A stretch of 47,773 bases of DNA, from the NCBI GenBank assembly GCA_020832005.1, contig JAFIFN010000011.1:1-47773 (forward strand), read 5' to 3'. Origin of the DNA: Gammaproteobacteria bacterium (lineage in GTDB: Bacteria; Pseudomonadota; Gammaproteobacteria; Steroidobacterales; PWYM01). Below are positions 8,526 through 17,594 of the stretch, one piece after another (positions within the stretch are counted from its first letter, which is position 1; each line of letters starts with the position of its first letter). The position numbers and the translations under genes were made by a program. Below the pieces are notes generated by a model that did not search any database, was not told where the DNA came from, and saw only the letters and a program-made list of their open reading frames with translations.

Positions 8526-9113
8526 ATGCAGCCACCCCTCGCAGAGACCTCCCCCCTGGCCCAGATCACCGAACTCAATCGCCTGTTCCTGAGTCTGCTG
8601 GCTGCCCTGGAGACCACGCCGGAACAGCCCGCGGACCGGCTCAGCCTGGGCCTGGACGAACAGCAGCGCGCGGCCCTGCTGGCCTTGTCTCCACAGTGCC
8701 TTGATACGCTGACCAACGCCCCGGTGGCGCTGTTTCGCCTGCCCTTGAGTCGCCCGCAGCCAGGCGATCACGCCGGCTGTGAAGCGTGGCTGTCGGTGCG
8801 CGCCCATCACGCGCGCCTGGCATTCGCCACCGCGGCCCTGTCGGTGATGTGGCATATGCTGCGCAGCGCGCCGGACTGGGCACGGCTGGGGTTCGGCCTG
8901 GGGGCGCGACAGCTGCTATGGCTCAACAACGTGCCGATCTCGGCGCTGCCGCAGCTGGCCGTGCCGGCCGCGGAGGGGCTGCGCGTGCGCTTCACCCGCC
9001 GCGGAGTGTTCTGGCCAAGAGTGCTGCTGTTCGCGGCCCGCGAAGACTGCGAGCAACTGCGGCTGGCCGTGGCGGCTTCCGTGCACCTGGCCAGCGCCCA
9101 GCAGCGCAGCTGA
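8526..9113 (+). CDS. FlhD-like protein with two FlhD-type units in one chain
   Basis: 195 residues. Residues 11-76 read like FlhD: ITELNRLFLSLLAALE, then LSLGLDEQQRAALLALSP and LFRLPLS. FlhD is normally about 105-120 residues and forms a dimer. Here a second, weaker unit seems to follow at about 93-160: AALSVMWHMLRSAPDWARLG, then FGLGARQLLWLNNVPISALPQ and GLRVRF. Helix lengths and the RLG...LL.L...L..L...RF spacing match the first unit. The start has AGGAAA seven bases upstream. It lies divergent to the flhC-like gene. FlhD4C2 is the known complex; that this protein partners the FlhC-like regulator is inferred from the pairing. The tail after 160 is unassigned. Confidence 0.6.
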   Translation: MQPPLAETSPLAQITELNRLFLSLLAALETTPEQPADRLSLGLDEQQRAALLALSPQCLDTLTNAPVALFRLPLSRPQPGDHAGCEAWLSVRAHHARLAFATAALSVMWHMLRSAPDWARLGFGLGARQLLWLNNVPISALPQLAVPAAEGLRVRFTRRGVFWPRVLLFAAREDCEQLRLAVAASVHLASAQQRS

Positions 9114-9189
9114 GCCCACGCGGCGCTACAATGGTGTGCTTCGCCGGCCTGCCAGGACGGCAGCGCCAGTATCAGGACACCTGGGTGAC

Positions 9190-10131
9190 ATGGACGCACT
9201 GCGGCTGGAAAACCTGCGCAAGACCTACCCCAATGGCGTCGAGGCGCTCAAAGGCATCGACCTGACGGTCGAAGAGGGCGATTTTTTTGCGCTGCTTGGG
9301 CCGAATGGCGCCGGCAAGACCACCTCGATCGGCATCATCACCTCGCTGGTCAACAAGACCGCCGGCCGCGTGGTCGTATTCGGTCACGATATGGATCGAG
9401 AGCGCGAGGCTGCCAAGGCCTGCATCGGCGTCGTGCCGCAGGAAGTCAATCTGTCGATGTTCGAAAAGCTCATCGATATTGTTGTCAACCAGGCGGGCTA
9501 TTACGGCGTGCCTGCGCGGCTTGCCAGGCAACGCGCCGAAAAATACCTCAAGGCGCTGCACCTGTGGGATCGGCGCACTGACATTGCACGCAACCTCTCC
9601 GGTGGCATGAAGCGCCGACTGATGATTGCGCGTGCGCTGGTGCATGAGCCGCGGCTGCTGATCCTCGATGAGCCTACGGCCGGCGTGGACATCGAGATTC
9701 GCCGTTCCATGTGGCAACTCATGCGCGCCATCAACGAAGCAGGAGTGACGATCATCCTGACCACCCACTACCTCGAAGAGGCCGAGAGTCTGTGCCGCAA
9801 CGTCGCAATCATCGATGACGGACGCATCGTCGAGAACGACCGGATGACGCGCGTACTGCGCAAGCTCCATCACGAGACCTTCGTGCTGTCGCTGGAAGAG
9901 CCCATCGATGCGCTGCCGCAACTCGACGGCTACACGACGCGCCTGCGCAACGAGCACGAGATCGAGGTGGAGGTCACCCGCGACCAGAACATCAATCAGC
10001 TGTTCAGGCTGCTCAGCGAAAAAAACCTCAACGTGCACAGCATGCGCAACAAGGCCAACCGGCTCGAGGAACTGTTCCTGCGCCTGGTGGAGAACAAGCC
10101 GGCCAACACAAGTCAGGGGCCGCAGGCATGA
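9190..10131 (+). CDS. yadG: ABC exporter ATPase, YadG type
   Basis: 313 residues. Walker A GPNGAGKTT at 37-45, signature LSGGMKRR, Walker B LLILDEPTAGVD and switch histidine in TTHYLEEAE are all intact. A C-terminal regulatory segment of about 90 residues ends in NKANRLEELFLRLVE. The protein and its partner match E. coli YadG/YadH, an uncharacterised type-2 exporter pair. The start at 9190 places the ATP-binding domain directly at the N terminus; an upstream in-frame ATG at 9136 adds only a low-complexity leader. The stop overlaps the permease ATG by four bases. TACAAT at 9127-9132 may be a -10 element, but no -35 was recognised. Confidence 0.92.
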   Translation: MDALRLENLRKTYPNGVEALKGIDLTVEEGDFFALLGPNGAGKTTSIGIITSLVNKTAGRVVVFGHDMDREREAAKACIGVVPQEVNLSMFEKLIDIVVNQAGYYGVPARLARQRAEKYLKALHLWDRRTDIARNLSGGMKRRLMIARALVHEPRLLILDEPTAGVDIEIRRSMWQLMRAINEAGVTIILTTHYLEEAESLCRNVAIIDDGRIVENDRMTRVLRKLHHETFVLSLEEPIDALPQLDGYTTRLRNEHEIEVEVTRDQNINQLFRLLSEKNLNVHSMRNKANRLEELFLRLVENKPANTSQGPQA

Positions 10132-10976
10132 ACCGGGCCGCTGCCAGGGAAGAGGCGCGCGCCGCGGATTTCGCCCGAGAGTCGGACCAGGTGAAGGCCG
10201 AGAGCCTGCTGGCGATCAACCTCATTGGTCTGCGTACCATCATGCGCAAGGAGATCAAACGCGTCAGCCGGATCTGGGTGCAGACCATAGTGCCGCCGGC
10301 GATCACGATGTCGCTGTATTTCGTCATCTTCGGCAGCCTGATCGGCCGGCGTATCGGCGAGATGGAAGGCATGCCCTACATCGCCTACATCGCGCCGGGA
10401 CTGATCATGATGGCCGTGATCACCAACTCCTTTTCCAACGTCGTGTCTTCGTTCTTCGGCGCCAAGCTGCAGCTTTATCTCGAGGAGATGCTGGTCTCGC
10501 CGCTGTCCACGGCAACCATCGTCGTGGGCTACATGGTCGGCGGCATCTTCCGCGGGCTGGCGGTGGGTGCGCTGGTGACGGTGGTGGCCCTGATGTTCAC
10601 GCGCCTGAGCATCGTGCATCCCTGGATCACGCTGTCGGTGGTGGTGCTGGTGGCGGGCGTGTTCTCGATGGCGGGCCTGCTCAATGCAATCTTCGCCAAG
10701 ACCTTCGACGACATCTCGATCGTGCCGACCTTCGTGCTCACCCCGCTGACCTACCTGGGTGGGGTGTTTTTCTCCATCTCGCTGCTGTCGCCGACATGGC
10801 AGGCCGTGGCCATGGCCAATCCGATCCTCTACATGGTGAACGCCTTCCGCTACGGCGTACTCGGTATCTCGGATATCCCCATCGCGGTGGCTTATTCACT
10901 CATCATCGGGCTGTTCGTTGCCCTGTTCTCGCTGAACATGTGGCTGTTGTCCAAAGGGCGCGGAATCCGCAGCTGA
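10128..10976 (+). CDS. yadH: ABC-2 type permease, YadH type
   Basis: 282 residues with six predicted membrane helices. Diagnostic segments shared with E. coli YadH include RIWVQTIVPPAITMSLYFVI, FAKTFDDISIVPTFVLTPLT and YLGGVFFS, and the protein ends KGRGIRS. The N terminus is about 26 residues longer than in E. coli and is rich in Ala, Arg and Glu; it may be an extension or an over-long start, but the ATG overlaps the yadG stop by four bases, which favours this start. It works with YadG to export an unknown substrate across the inner membrane. Confidence 0.92.
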   Translation: MNRAAAREEARAADFARESDQVKAESLLAINLIGLRTIMRKEIKRVSRIWVQTIVPPAITMSLYFVIFGSLIGRRIGEMEGMPYIAYIAPGLIMMAVITNSFSNVVSSFFGAKLQLYLEEMLVSPLSTATIVVGYMVGGIFRGLAVGALVTVVALMFTRLSIVHPWITLSVVVLVAGVFSMAGLLNAIFAKTFDDISIVPTFVLTPLTYLGGVFFSISLLSPTWQAVAMANPILYMVNAFRYGVLGISDIPIAVAYSLIIGLFVALFSLNMWLLSKGRGIRS

Positions 10977-11058
10977 AACAAACGGGCGCGGCGGCGGCCC
11001 CGCGATCTCGATCAGCGTGTGATGGGGGCGGGGCACAGCAGCATTGGCTTTCGGGCGG

Positions 11059-11071
11059 GTGTGGACCACAC
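11059..11071. promoter_or_regulatory. 13-base perfect palindrome upstream of the MscS-type gene
   Basis: GTGTGGACCACAC is a perfect dyad around one central base and ends 28 bases before the channel gene start. It could be a regulator site or a small hairpin in the leader. No matching regulator is evident nearby. Confidence 0.3.
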
Positions 11072-11099
11072 TTGTGCCTGCTGTACACCGGGAAGCGCG

Positions 11100-12470
11100 A
11101 TGTCGCCAACGTTCCATCATGTCCTGCCCGGCCTGCTCTGTACCGTGCTGGTGATGGGTATGCCGCAGGCTGCAGTGCACGCGTTGGCGGGCGATGCGAC
11201 CATAGCGCAGCCGCCTGATTCGATTGCAGTCGAGCTGGTTCGCCAGAGCGATCTTGAGCTGCGCGAACGTCTGGCTGCGCGCTTCAGTGTGATTCCCGGC
11301 CTGGAGAAAACCCAGATCGAGGTTTTCGGTGGCGTGGTCATCCTGCGTGGCGAAGCCAGTGATGATGGTCGCAGGCAGCTGGCCACGACGCTGGTCGAGC
11401 AGACCGAGGGCGTCATCGCGCTCGACAACCAGCTCGGCATCGATACCGGCATCGTCACTCGCAGCCAGCCGGTGCTTGAACACATGCGCGCGAAGCTGCA
11501 GCGGCTGGTTGCCGCGCTGCCGCTGTTGCTGATCGCTGCGCTGATGGTGTTCGCCGCCGATCGTGTCGGGCGCTGGCTGGCCGCGCGCCAGCGCCTGAGC
11601 CGCCGTGCACGGCGCAATCCTTTCCTGGCGGGTCTCACCGGCCAGGCCATCCGCGTGGTCGTGCTGCTGGCGGTAGCGCTGGTCGTTCTGGACCTGCTCA
11701 ACGCCACGGCCCTGGTTGGCGCGCTGCTCGGCACCGCGGGCATCATCGGCATCGCCGTGGGGTTCGCATTTCGCGACGTTGCGGAAAATTACATCGCGGG
11801 GATTCTGCTGAGTCTGCGGCAACCCTTTGCACCGCATGACCATGTGGTCATCGACGGCCATGAAGGCCTGGTCGCGGCGCTGACCTCGCGCGCCACCATC
11901 CTGATCACCCTGGATGGCAACCACCTGCGTCTGCCTAATGCACTGGTGTTCAAGAGCGTCATGCTCAACTACACGCGCAATCCGACGCGGCGCTTCAGCT
12001 TCGATCTGGGCATCGCCAACGAGGCGTCGATCTCACACACCCAGCGCGTGATCCGCAACTGCCTGCATGACATCGAAGCGATCGAGGCCGAGCCTGCGCC
12101 CAGTGTCCTGGTGGCCGAGCTCGGTGACTCGTCCACCGTCATGCGTGTCTCGGCCTGGGTCGATCAGCGCAACGCGAGTTTCGGGCGTGTGCGCAGCGAG
12201 GCCATTCGACTGGTCAGGCGCGCACTGGCCGAAGCCGGCATCGACATGCCTGATCCGGGATACCGGGTGGAGCTTCGCCGGGCTGGCGCTAAGGTGCCTG
12301 ATGCTGCCGCACGTACCCGCGAGGCGGCGCCGGTCGCAACGGATCTTGCGGCGGAGTCGCCTACGGAAGGTGATGTCGCCGTAGAGCGGCATATCGATCG
12401 CCAGGTCGAGACCGAGCGCGCAGCACTCGCCAAGGCCGATCTGCTCGACCCGGACGCGCCCAGGGAGTGA
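11100..12470 (+). CDS. BON-domain mechanosensitive channel (MscS family)
   Basis: 456 residues. A probable signal peptide or first helix (1-30) is followed by a periplasmic BON domain (about 48-115, with IEVFGGVVILRGEASDDG and VEQTEGVIALDNQL). Membrane helices follow at about 136-156 and 184-204. A Gly/Ala-rich pore helix at about 205-235 (ALVGALLGTAGIIGIAVGFA) leads into the MscS beta domain (PFAPHDHVVIDGHEG). The last 60 residues are a charged, low-complexity tail. MscS channels release solutes under hypo-osmotic shock; a BON domain may attach the channel to membrane or wall. The ATG at 11100 has GGGAAG just upstream. Confidence 0.88.
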   Translation: MSPTFHHVLPGLLCTVLVMGMPQAAVHALAGDATIAQPPDSIAVELVRQSDLELRERLAARFSVIPGLEKTQIEVFGGVVILRGEASDDGRRQLATTLVEQTEGVIALDNQLGIDTGIVTRSQPVLEHMRAKLQRLVAALPLLLIAALMVFAADRVGRWLAARQRLSRRARRNPFLAGLTGQAIRVVVLLAVALVVLDLLNATALVGALLGTAGIIGIAVGFAFRDVAENYIAGILLSLRQPFAPHDHVVIDGHEGLVAALTSRATILITLDGNHLRLPNALVFKSVMLNYTRNPTRRFSFDLGIANEASISHTQRVIRNCLHDIEAIEAEPAPSVLVAELGDSSTVMRVSAWVDQRNASFGRVRSEAIRLVRRALAEAGIDMPDPGYRVELRRAGAKVPDAAARTREAAPVATDLAAESPTEGDVAVERHIDRQVETERAALAKADLLDPDAPRE

Positions 12471-12604
12471 TGCCTCGCAAGCCGCGGAGCCTGAAACCCT
12501 GACATGCCGATGCATCCGCGCTATGGATGGCACCCTCGAATGGCATTAGCGCCCGAACCGCTCTGCGGATAAGGTGAACATCGGAAATTCATGGAGCCCA
12601 TCTG

Positions 12605-14065
12605 ATGAGTGAGCAGTCATCTTCATTCAGCCGCGTCCGGGTGACCCGTCGCGAACTTTTGGGCGGAGCGCTGGGCGCCACGGCCCTGGCCGCAGCCCCG
12701 CGTGTGGCCGTGGCCACGGATGCGAAACTCGATGTGCTGGTCATCGGCGCAGGGCTTTCCGGTCTGTATGCGGCGATGCTGCTCCAGGAGATGGGCGCGC
12801 GCGTGCAGGTCATCGAGGGCCGCAGCCGCCTCGGCGGGCGCATGTACACGATGGACCAGGTGCCTGGCCGCCCCGAGGCCGGGGGCAACGCCATCATGGG
12901 CGGGTACGGCCGCACCCGCCAGCTGTGCGCCGATCTGGACATCGCGCTGCGCGATGTGGCGCCGCGCCAGCGCCTCAATAGGCCGCTGATCGCGCTTCGC
13001 GACCAGGTCATCGACCGCGACGACTGGGCAGGCAGCGCGCTGAACCATCTGCCCGAAGAGCACCGCGCGAAGTGGCCGCCATCGATCATCTGGGAGATGG
13101 TTGCGCGCCACAATCCGCTGAAGGTCGCCGAGAACTGGTACGGCGACCACAACGCCGCGCTGGACATTCCCGTCCAGGCTTTCCTGGAAGACCTCGGCTT
13201 CGAGCAGCCGGCGATTGATCAGCTCTACAACACCAATCCGCAGTACGGCAGCTCGGCCCATACCGTGTCCATCCTGCAGTGGTTCTACATGCAGTACTGG
13301 TTCGGCCTGCAGCAGGAGATCGACCCGGTGGCGCTGGTGGCCCCTGGCGGCAACCAGCGCATTCCCGAGGCCATGGCTGCGACGCTGGAGCGTGAGGTGC
13401 TGCTCGATAAAACGGTTCGCGCCATTCGCTACGGCAACGGCGAGGGCGAGGTGTTATGCGGCGACGGCAGCCGCTTTCGTGCCCGCCATATCATCTGTTC
13501 GATGCCGCTGCCGCCGATGCGCTGGGTGGCCTTCGATCCTCATCTGCCGGCCGAGCGCATCCGTGCCCTGCACACCGTGCCTCAGATGCTGATCACGCAG
13601 GTCTTCCTCGTGCCCAGGCGAGCGTACTGGGAAGACGATGGTCTGGATCCCGCCATGTGGACCGATACCGCTGCCGGCGACCTGATGGCCAACCGCCAGG
13701 CCGATGACGAGCACGCGATCACGAGCCTCACGGCCTGGGGCCGGGGTTTCGGTGCCGAGTACCTCGATACGCTGGGTGAGCGCGATGCCGGCCGCGCCGT
13801 GGTCGCGGCGATCGAGGCGCTGCGCCCGGCCGCGCGCGGCCAGCTCGAGGTGGCAGGGTTCAAGTCCTGGCAGCTGGACCCCTTCTCCGGGGGTGACTGG
13901 GTCGTCTGGGGGCCCGGCCAGGTGACCCGGCATCTCGAGGCCCTCGGCGAGCCGCTGGAGAACCTGCATTTCTGTGGTGAACACACCGCCCGGGCCAACC
14001 GCGGCATGGAAGGCGCACTTGAGTCCGGTGAGCGTGCCGCGATCGATATTGCCAGAAGCTTGTGA
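12605..14065 (+). CDS. Tat-exported flavin amine oxidase 1
   Basis: 486 residues. A twin-arginine signal (RVTRRELLGGALGATALAAA, Arg15-Arg16) precedes the FAD Rossmann motif GAGLSG (48-53) with Glu71 for ribose binding and LGGRM after it. The flavin-binding C terminus is FCGEHTARANRGMEGALESG. This is the monoamine-oxidase/nicotine-oxidase family; folded export with FAD bound fits the Tat signal. GGAG lies about nine bases before the start. It is the first plus-strand gene of the accessory cluster and ends 25 bases before the end of the convergent LysR gene. Substrate unknown; a secondary or tertiary amine or cyclic amine is expected from the family. It resembles the second oxidase at 17595 but is clearly diverged. 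Confidence 0.88.
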   Translation: MSEQSSSFSRVRVTRRELLGGALGATALAAAPRVAVATDAKLDVLVIGAGLSGLYAAMLLQEMGARVQVIEGRSRLGGRMYTMDQVPGRPEAGGNAIMGGYGRTRQLCADLDIALRDVAPRQRLNRPLIALRDQVIDRDDWAGSALNHLPEEHRAKWPPSIIWEMVARHNPLKVAENWYGDHNAALDIPVQAFLEDLGFEQPAIDQLYNTNPQYGSSAHTVSILQWFYMQYWFGLQQEIDPVALVAPGGNQRIPEAMAATLEREVLLDKTVRAIRYGNGEGEVLCGDGSRFRARHIICSMPLPPMRWVAFDPHLPAERIRALHTVPQMLITQVFLVPRRAYWEDDGLDPAMWTDTAAGDLMANRQADDEHAITSLTAWGRGFGAEYLDTLGERDAGRAVVAAIEALRPAARGQLEVAGFKSWQLDPFSGGDWVVWGPGQVTRHLEALGEPLENLHFCGEHTARANRGMEGALESGERAAIDIARSL

Positions 14066-14090
14066 AGTCGCGCCGATCAATCAATTCCGG

Positions 14091-15029
14091 TCAGCCCTGC
14101 GGTTTCTCGTGACGGTCAAAATGCCTCTTCAGCGACTCCACAAAGTCGTTCAGCGCCCTGGTGCTGGTGCTGCGCCGCCTGGTCAACAGGCTCACGGAAT
14201 AATTGAGCGCCAGCGGCGGACAGGCGATGGGCACCATGTCGCCACGGGCCACTTCGTCCTCGACGACGTGTCGCGGCACGATCGTCAGAAGGTTCAGGCG
14301 CAGGCAGGTCTGCACCATCAATGTCAGGTGGCTGGTGTTGAGCACCTGCGCCGGCGCACCGAGGTTGTGATCCGTGAACACGTTCTGGAAGACATAGCTC
14401 ATCGACAGGCTGTAGGGAACCGCCCAGCGGTGGCCGCCGAGTTCCTCCAGGGTGGCACGGGCTGCCTGCGCCAGGGGGTGGGTCGCCGGCGCGTAGACGC
14501 CCGCGGTCAGGCCGGCAAGCCGGGTCTGGGTGACATCCATGACCCGTCCCAGCGCTGCGTCCATGGTGCCGCGCCAGACGATCGCCACGGCAAGGTCGAG
14601 TTGTGCGCCGGCCAGCATTGCCAGGAGCTGCTCGCCGCTGCCTGTCTGGACCTCGATGCTGGCTTGCGGATAGTCGGCCACGAAGTCTTCCAGCACATCG
14701 GGAATCACATAGCGCAGAAAGTTCGGTGATATGCCCAGCTTGATGCGGGCGCGCCGTTTACCCCTGAGATTCTGCCAGTCTTCGGTGGCACGGTCGGCCT
14801 CGGCGAGGATGGCCTTGGCATGGGGCAGCAGGGTCTCGCCCAGTGGCGTCAGGATCACGCCGCGCGCCGAACGATCGAACAGGGGCTCGCCGAACTCGCT
14901 CTCCAGGCGCTGGATGCTGCGTGTCAGCGCCGGCTGGCTGACCTGCAGCAGCCTCGCGGCCATACCGATGCTGGCGTGCTCGGCCACGGTGCAGAAATGC
15001 CTGAGCTTCGTCAGCCGGAACACGTTCAT
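14091..15029 (-). CDS. LysR-type transcriptional regulator of the accessory cluster
   Basis: 312 residues. The N-terminal helix-turn-helix is canonical (RHFCTVAEHASIGMAARLLQ, then VSQPALTRSIQRLESEFGEP and LFDRSARGVILTPLG). Residues from about 95 on form the two-lobed effector domain. The start at 15029 aligns with normal LysR length and has AGG eight bases upstream; a longer open frame adds 28 atypical residues. It is transcribed away from the TonB receptor across a 207-base gap containing a dyad at 15089-15104, the classic arrangement for a LysR regulator activating its divergent neighbour. The inducer is likely the cluster substrate or an intermediate. Confidence 0.93.
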   Translation of the reverse strand: MNVFRLTKLRHFCTVAEHASIGMAARLLQVSQPALTRSIQRLESEFGEPLFDRSARGVILTPLGETLLPHAKAILAEADRATEDWQNLRGKRRARIKLGISPNFLRYVIPDVLEDFVADYPQASIEVQTGSGEQLLAMLAGAQLDLAVAIVWRGTMDAALGRVMDVTQTRLAGLTAGVYAPATHPLAQAARATLEELGGHRWAVPYSLSMSYVFQNVFTDHNLGAPAQVLNTSHLTLMVQTCLRLNLLTIVPRHVVEDEVARGDMVPIACPPLALNYSVSLLTRRRSTSTRALNDFVESLKRHFDRHEKPQG

Positions 15030-15088
15030 CGGGATGCCTGGGGTCTGCTTCGTTGGCGACAGTGCCGGTGGTGTCGCGACAACAAGGG

Positions 15089-15104
15089 TATGCCTAAAGG
15101 CATA
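15089..15104. promoter_or_regulatory. LysR-type dyad operator candidate
   Basis: TATGCCTAAAGGCATA has perfect 7-base arms (TATGCCT/AGGCATA) around AA. It is 60 bases upstream of the LysR start and centred about 53 bases before the start point predicted from the -10 at 15138-15143, near the usual activator position. Which regulator binds is inferred from location. Confidence 0.6.
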
Positions 15105-15137
15105 TTGTGGCATTGGTCTACGCGAATACCACCTCCC

Positions 15138-15143
15138 TATACT
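15138..15143 (+). promoter_or_regulatory. -10 element for the receptor operon
   Basis: TATACT matches the sigma-70 -10 consensus in five of six bases. Upstream, TTGGTC at 15113-15118 is a poor -35 with 19-base spacing, which fits a promoter that needs LysR activation. It lies about 94 bases before the receptor start. Confidence 0.45.
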
Positions 15144-15236
15144 GGTAATCCGATCGCAACGCGGTCACCGGCCCGCTGTTGGGCACGCTTCCGGGGGGGC
15201 TCGGAGCATCACAGAACATTTATTGGGGATCAGGCA

Positions 15237-17555
15237 ATGAAAATATCGACCTCGTCTACACTTCTTGGGGCAGCCGTGGCCCTGGCGCTCAGCGCTCCTG
15301 CGGCCGCGCAGCAGGCGCAGACCGAACGGCGCGCATCCTCGCTCGACGAAATCGTCGTCACGGCGCGCAAACGCGAGGAAACCCTGCAGAGCGTGCCGGT
15401 GGCCGTGACCGCCTTCACCGGCGATGCGCTGCGCCAGCAGCGTATCGAGAGCATCTCGGACATCGCGCTGTTCACCCCCGGCCTGGTCTACCAGGACATC
15501 AATGCGACGCTGTCACTGCCGGTCATCCGCGGCCTTGCCCAGACGACGATCGTGGGCGACAACAATGTCGGCATGTTCCTCAACGGTATCTACCTGGCGA
15601 ACAATCGCACGCTGGACATCGGCATGGTCGAGCTCGAGCGCGTCGAGGTGATCAAGGGCCCGCAAAGCGCGCTGTATGGCCAGAACAGCTTCGCCGGCGC
15701 GATCAACTACATCACGCGCCGACCCGGCGATGCCTTCGCGGCCAACGTGGAAGCCACGCTGGGCAGTGACGAACTCTACGAACTGCGCGGCAGCGTGGGC
15801 GGACCGATCACCGACACCCTCGCAGGCACGGTATCGGTGGCCTGGCGGGAGTTTGACGGCACGTTCACGAACCAGAATCCGGCTGATAGCAGCAACCTCC
15901 AGGGGTACGAGTCCAAGGGCGTCACGGCATCGCTGGAGTTCACGCCGACCGACAACTTCTCGGCCCGGCTGTTCGGCTACTACGTCGACCTGCAGAATGA
16001 TCTTCCGGCCCAGTACCTCGTGTCCAACAACTGCGGGGTCTCTGCATTCGGCACGCCAACCTTTTACTGCGGCAGTCTGCCGACCGACAGGACCTTCGAC
16101 CTCAACACCAACGGCACCTTCGGGCGCGATGCTGACAGCACGATCGTGTCACTCGATCTGGATTTCGCACTCAATGATGACTGGTCACTGAAGAGCGTTT
16201 CGTCCTACGTGGAGACTGAAAGCGCCTCGTATTTCGACTTCGGCTTCGCCAGTGGCGGCGTGCCCTTCGCCGTTGTGGATACCTCAACCGGTGCCACCAG
16301 CACAGTATTGACCAACACCTACCTGGGCCAGGGCTTCACCCGCTTCAGGGACGTCAGCCAGGAGTTGCGCCTGGAGTACGCCAATGACCGTTGGGAAGCC
16401 ACGCTTGGCGGCTACTACTATGACTCTGACCGCCGCGACGGCTCGCTGGCCGGTGTTGACACCAGCGTGCTAGGGCCGAACCAGGCGTTTACTTCGGCAC
16501 TGGGCTTCCTGTTCGGAACCAGTGACCCGGTCAACAGCCCGGTAACGTCGAATCTGAGCTTCAACACCTCGCGCACCACCGCGCTGTTCGGTCGTGTCGG
16601 CTACCAGGCAAGCGATCAGCTGCGCCTGAGCGCCGAGCTGCGCTGGGCCGAGGACCGCAAGAAGATCGACCGCGTCCTGAATTTCGCAAATCCGGTGACC
16701 GTGAATGCCCAGCAGGACGCCAAGTTCGATTTCATCACGCCGCGCCTGACGGCCGACTTCCAGCTCACGGATGATGTGCTGCTGTATGGCGTGTATGCGG
16801 AAGGCGTTCGCACGGGTGGCTTCAATGCCAACGCGACGATCGAGGCCGAGCAGGCATTCGATCCCGAGGAGAACCGTACCTACGAATTGGGTGTTAAGTC
16901 CCAGTGGTTCGATCGGAACCTGACCGTGAACGTGGCGGTCTTCCATGTCGACTGGAAGGACATGCAGATCAATTCCCGGTCAGTGGATCCAAACAATCTC
17001 TTCGGCGTCGTACGCAATACCGGCTCGGTGCGCTCGCGCGGTATCGAACTGGAAACCGCGCTGCGGGTCAGCGACAACCTGGCCGTCGGTGCCACCTACG
17101 CCTATGCCGATCCGAAGTACAAGTCCGGCTCCGTGGACCTGGGTCTTGCGGGCTTCTGCGGAACTGATCTGAGTATTTGCCCGAACGGCCCTGACGTCAG
17201 CGGCCAGCAACTGGGCCGCACGGTCAAGCAGCAGGTGTCCGGGTATTTCCTGGTGCAGGCGCCGATGACGGCCGGCTGGGACTGGTCGCTGCGCACCGAT
17301 ATGGCCGCGCAGGGCAGTCAGCCGACCAATGCCATTGGCACCGCGACACTGTCGGGCTTTGCGATCGTCAATTCGCGGCTGTCGTTCAATTCAGATCGCT
17401 ATGAGATCGCGCTTTGGGCGAAGAACCTTTTCGACCGGGATTACCTGACGGCCAGCTCCAACCAGCCACGGTTCCACGTGGGTGCAACCTCTGATGTGAC
17501 CTTCGGTTACGGGCGCATCATTGGCTTGAGCGCGCTGGCACGGTTCGGGGAATAA
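15237..17555 (+). CDS. TonB-dependent outer-membrane receptor
   Basis: 772 residues. A signal peptide (1-24, ending SAPAAA) is followed by a TonB-box-like DEIVVTA (37-43) and the plug domain (VPVAVTAFTGDALRQQRIES, then VEVIKGPQSALYGQNSFAGA). The rest is a 22-strand-type barrel. The end LSALARFGE has Glu after the usual terminal aromatic residue. It belongs to the broad group of receptors in environmental proteobacteria that import compounds other than siderophores. It starts an apparent nine-gene plus-strand operon with gaps of 40 bases or less and likely brings the cluster substrate across the outer membrane. Confidence 0.92.
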   Translation: MKISTSSTLLGAAVALALSAPAAAQQAQTERRASSLDEIVVTARKREETLQSVPVAVTAFTGDALRQQRIESISDIALFTPGLVYQDINATLSLPVIRGLAQTTIVGDNNVGMFLNGIYLANNRTLDIGMVELERVEVIKGPQSALYGQNSFAGAINYITRRPGDAFAANVEATLGSDELYELRGSVGGPITDTLAGTVSVAWREFDGTFTNQNPADSSNLQGYESKGVTASLEFTPTDNFSARLFGYYVDLQNDLPAQYLVSNNCGVSAFGTPTFYCGSLPTDRTFDLNTNGTFGRDADSTIVSLDLDFALNDDWSLKSVSSYVETESASYFDFGFASGGVPFAVVDTSTGATSTVLTNTYLGQGFTRFRDVSQELRLEYANDRWEATLGGYYYDSDRRDGSLAGVDTSVLGPNQAFTSALGFLFGTSDPVNSPVTSNLSFNTSRTTALFGRVGYQASDQLRLSAELRWAEDRKKIDRVLNFANPVTVNAQQDAKFDFITPRLTADFQLTDDVLLYGVYAEGVRTGGFNANATIEAEQAFDPEENRTYELGVKSQWFDRNLTVNVAVFHVDWKDMQINSRSVDPNNLFGVVRNTGSVRSRGIELETALRVSDNLAVGATYAYADPKYKSGSVDLGLAGFCGTDLSICPNGPDVSGQQLGRTVKQQVSGYFLVQAPMTAGWDWSLRTDMAAQGSQPTNAIGTATLSGFAIVNSRLSFNSDRYEIALWAKNLFDRDYLTASSNQPRFHVGATSDVTFGYGRIIGLSALARFGE

Positions 17556-17594
17556 GATGCAGTCAGTGAATCAGCGAAACCTGGAGTGGCAGAT

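Noticed and set aside
12504-12546. LysR half-sites ATGCC and GGCAT before amine oxidase 1 as a full operator
   Set aside because: The halves are 33 bases apart and imperfectly placed; kept only as a hint in the LysR finding.
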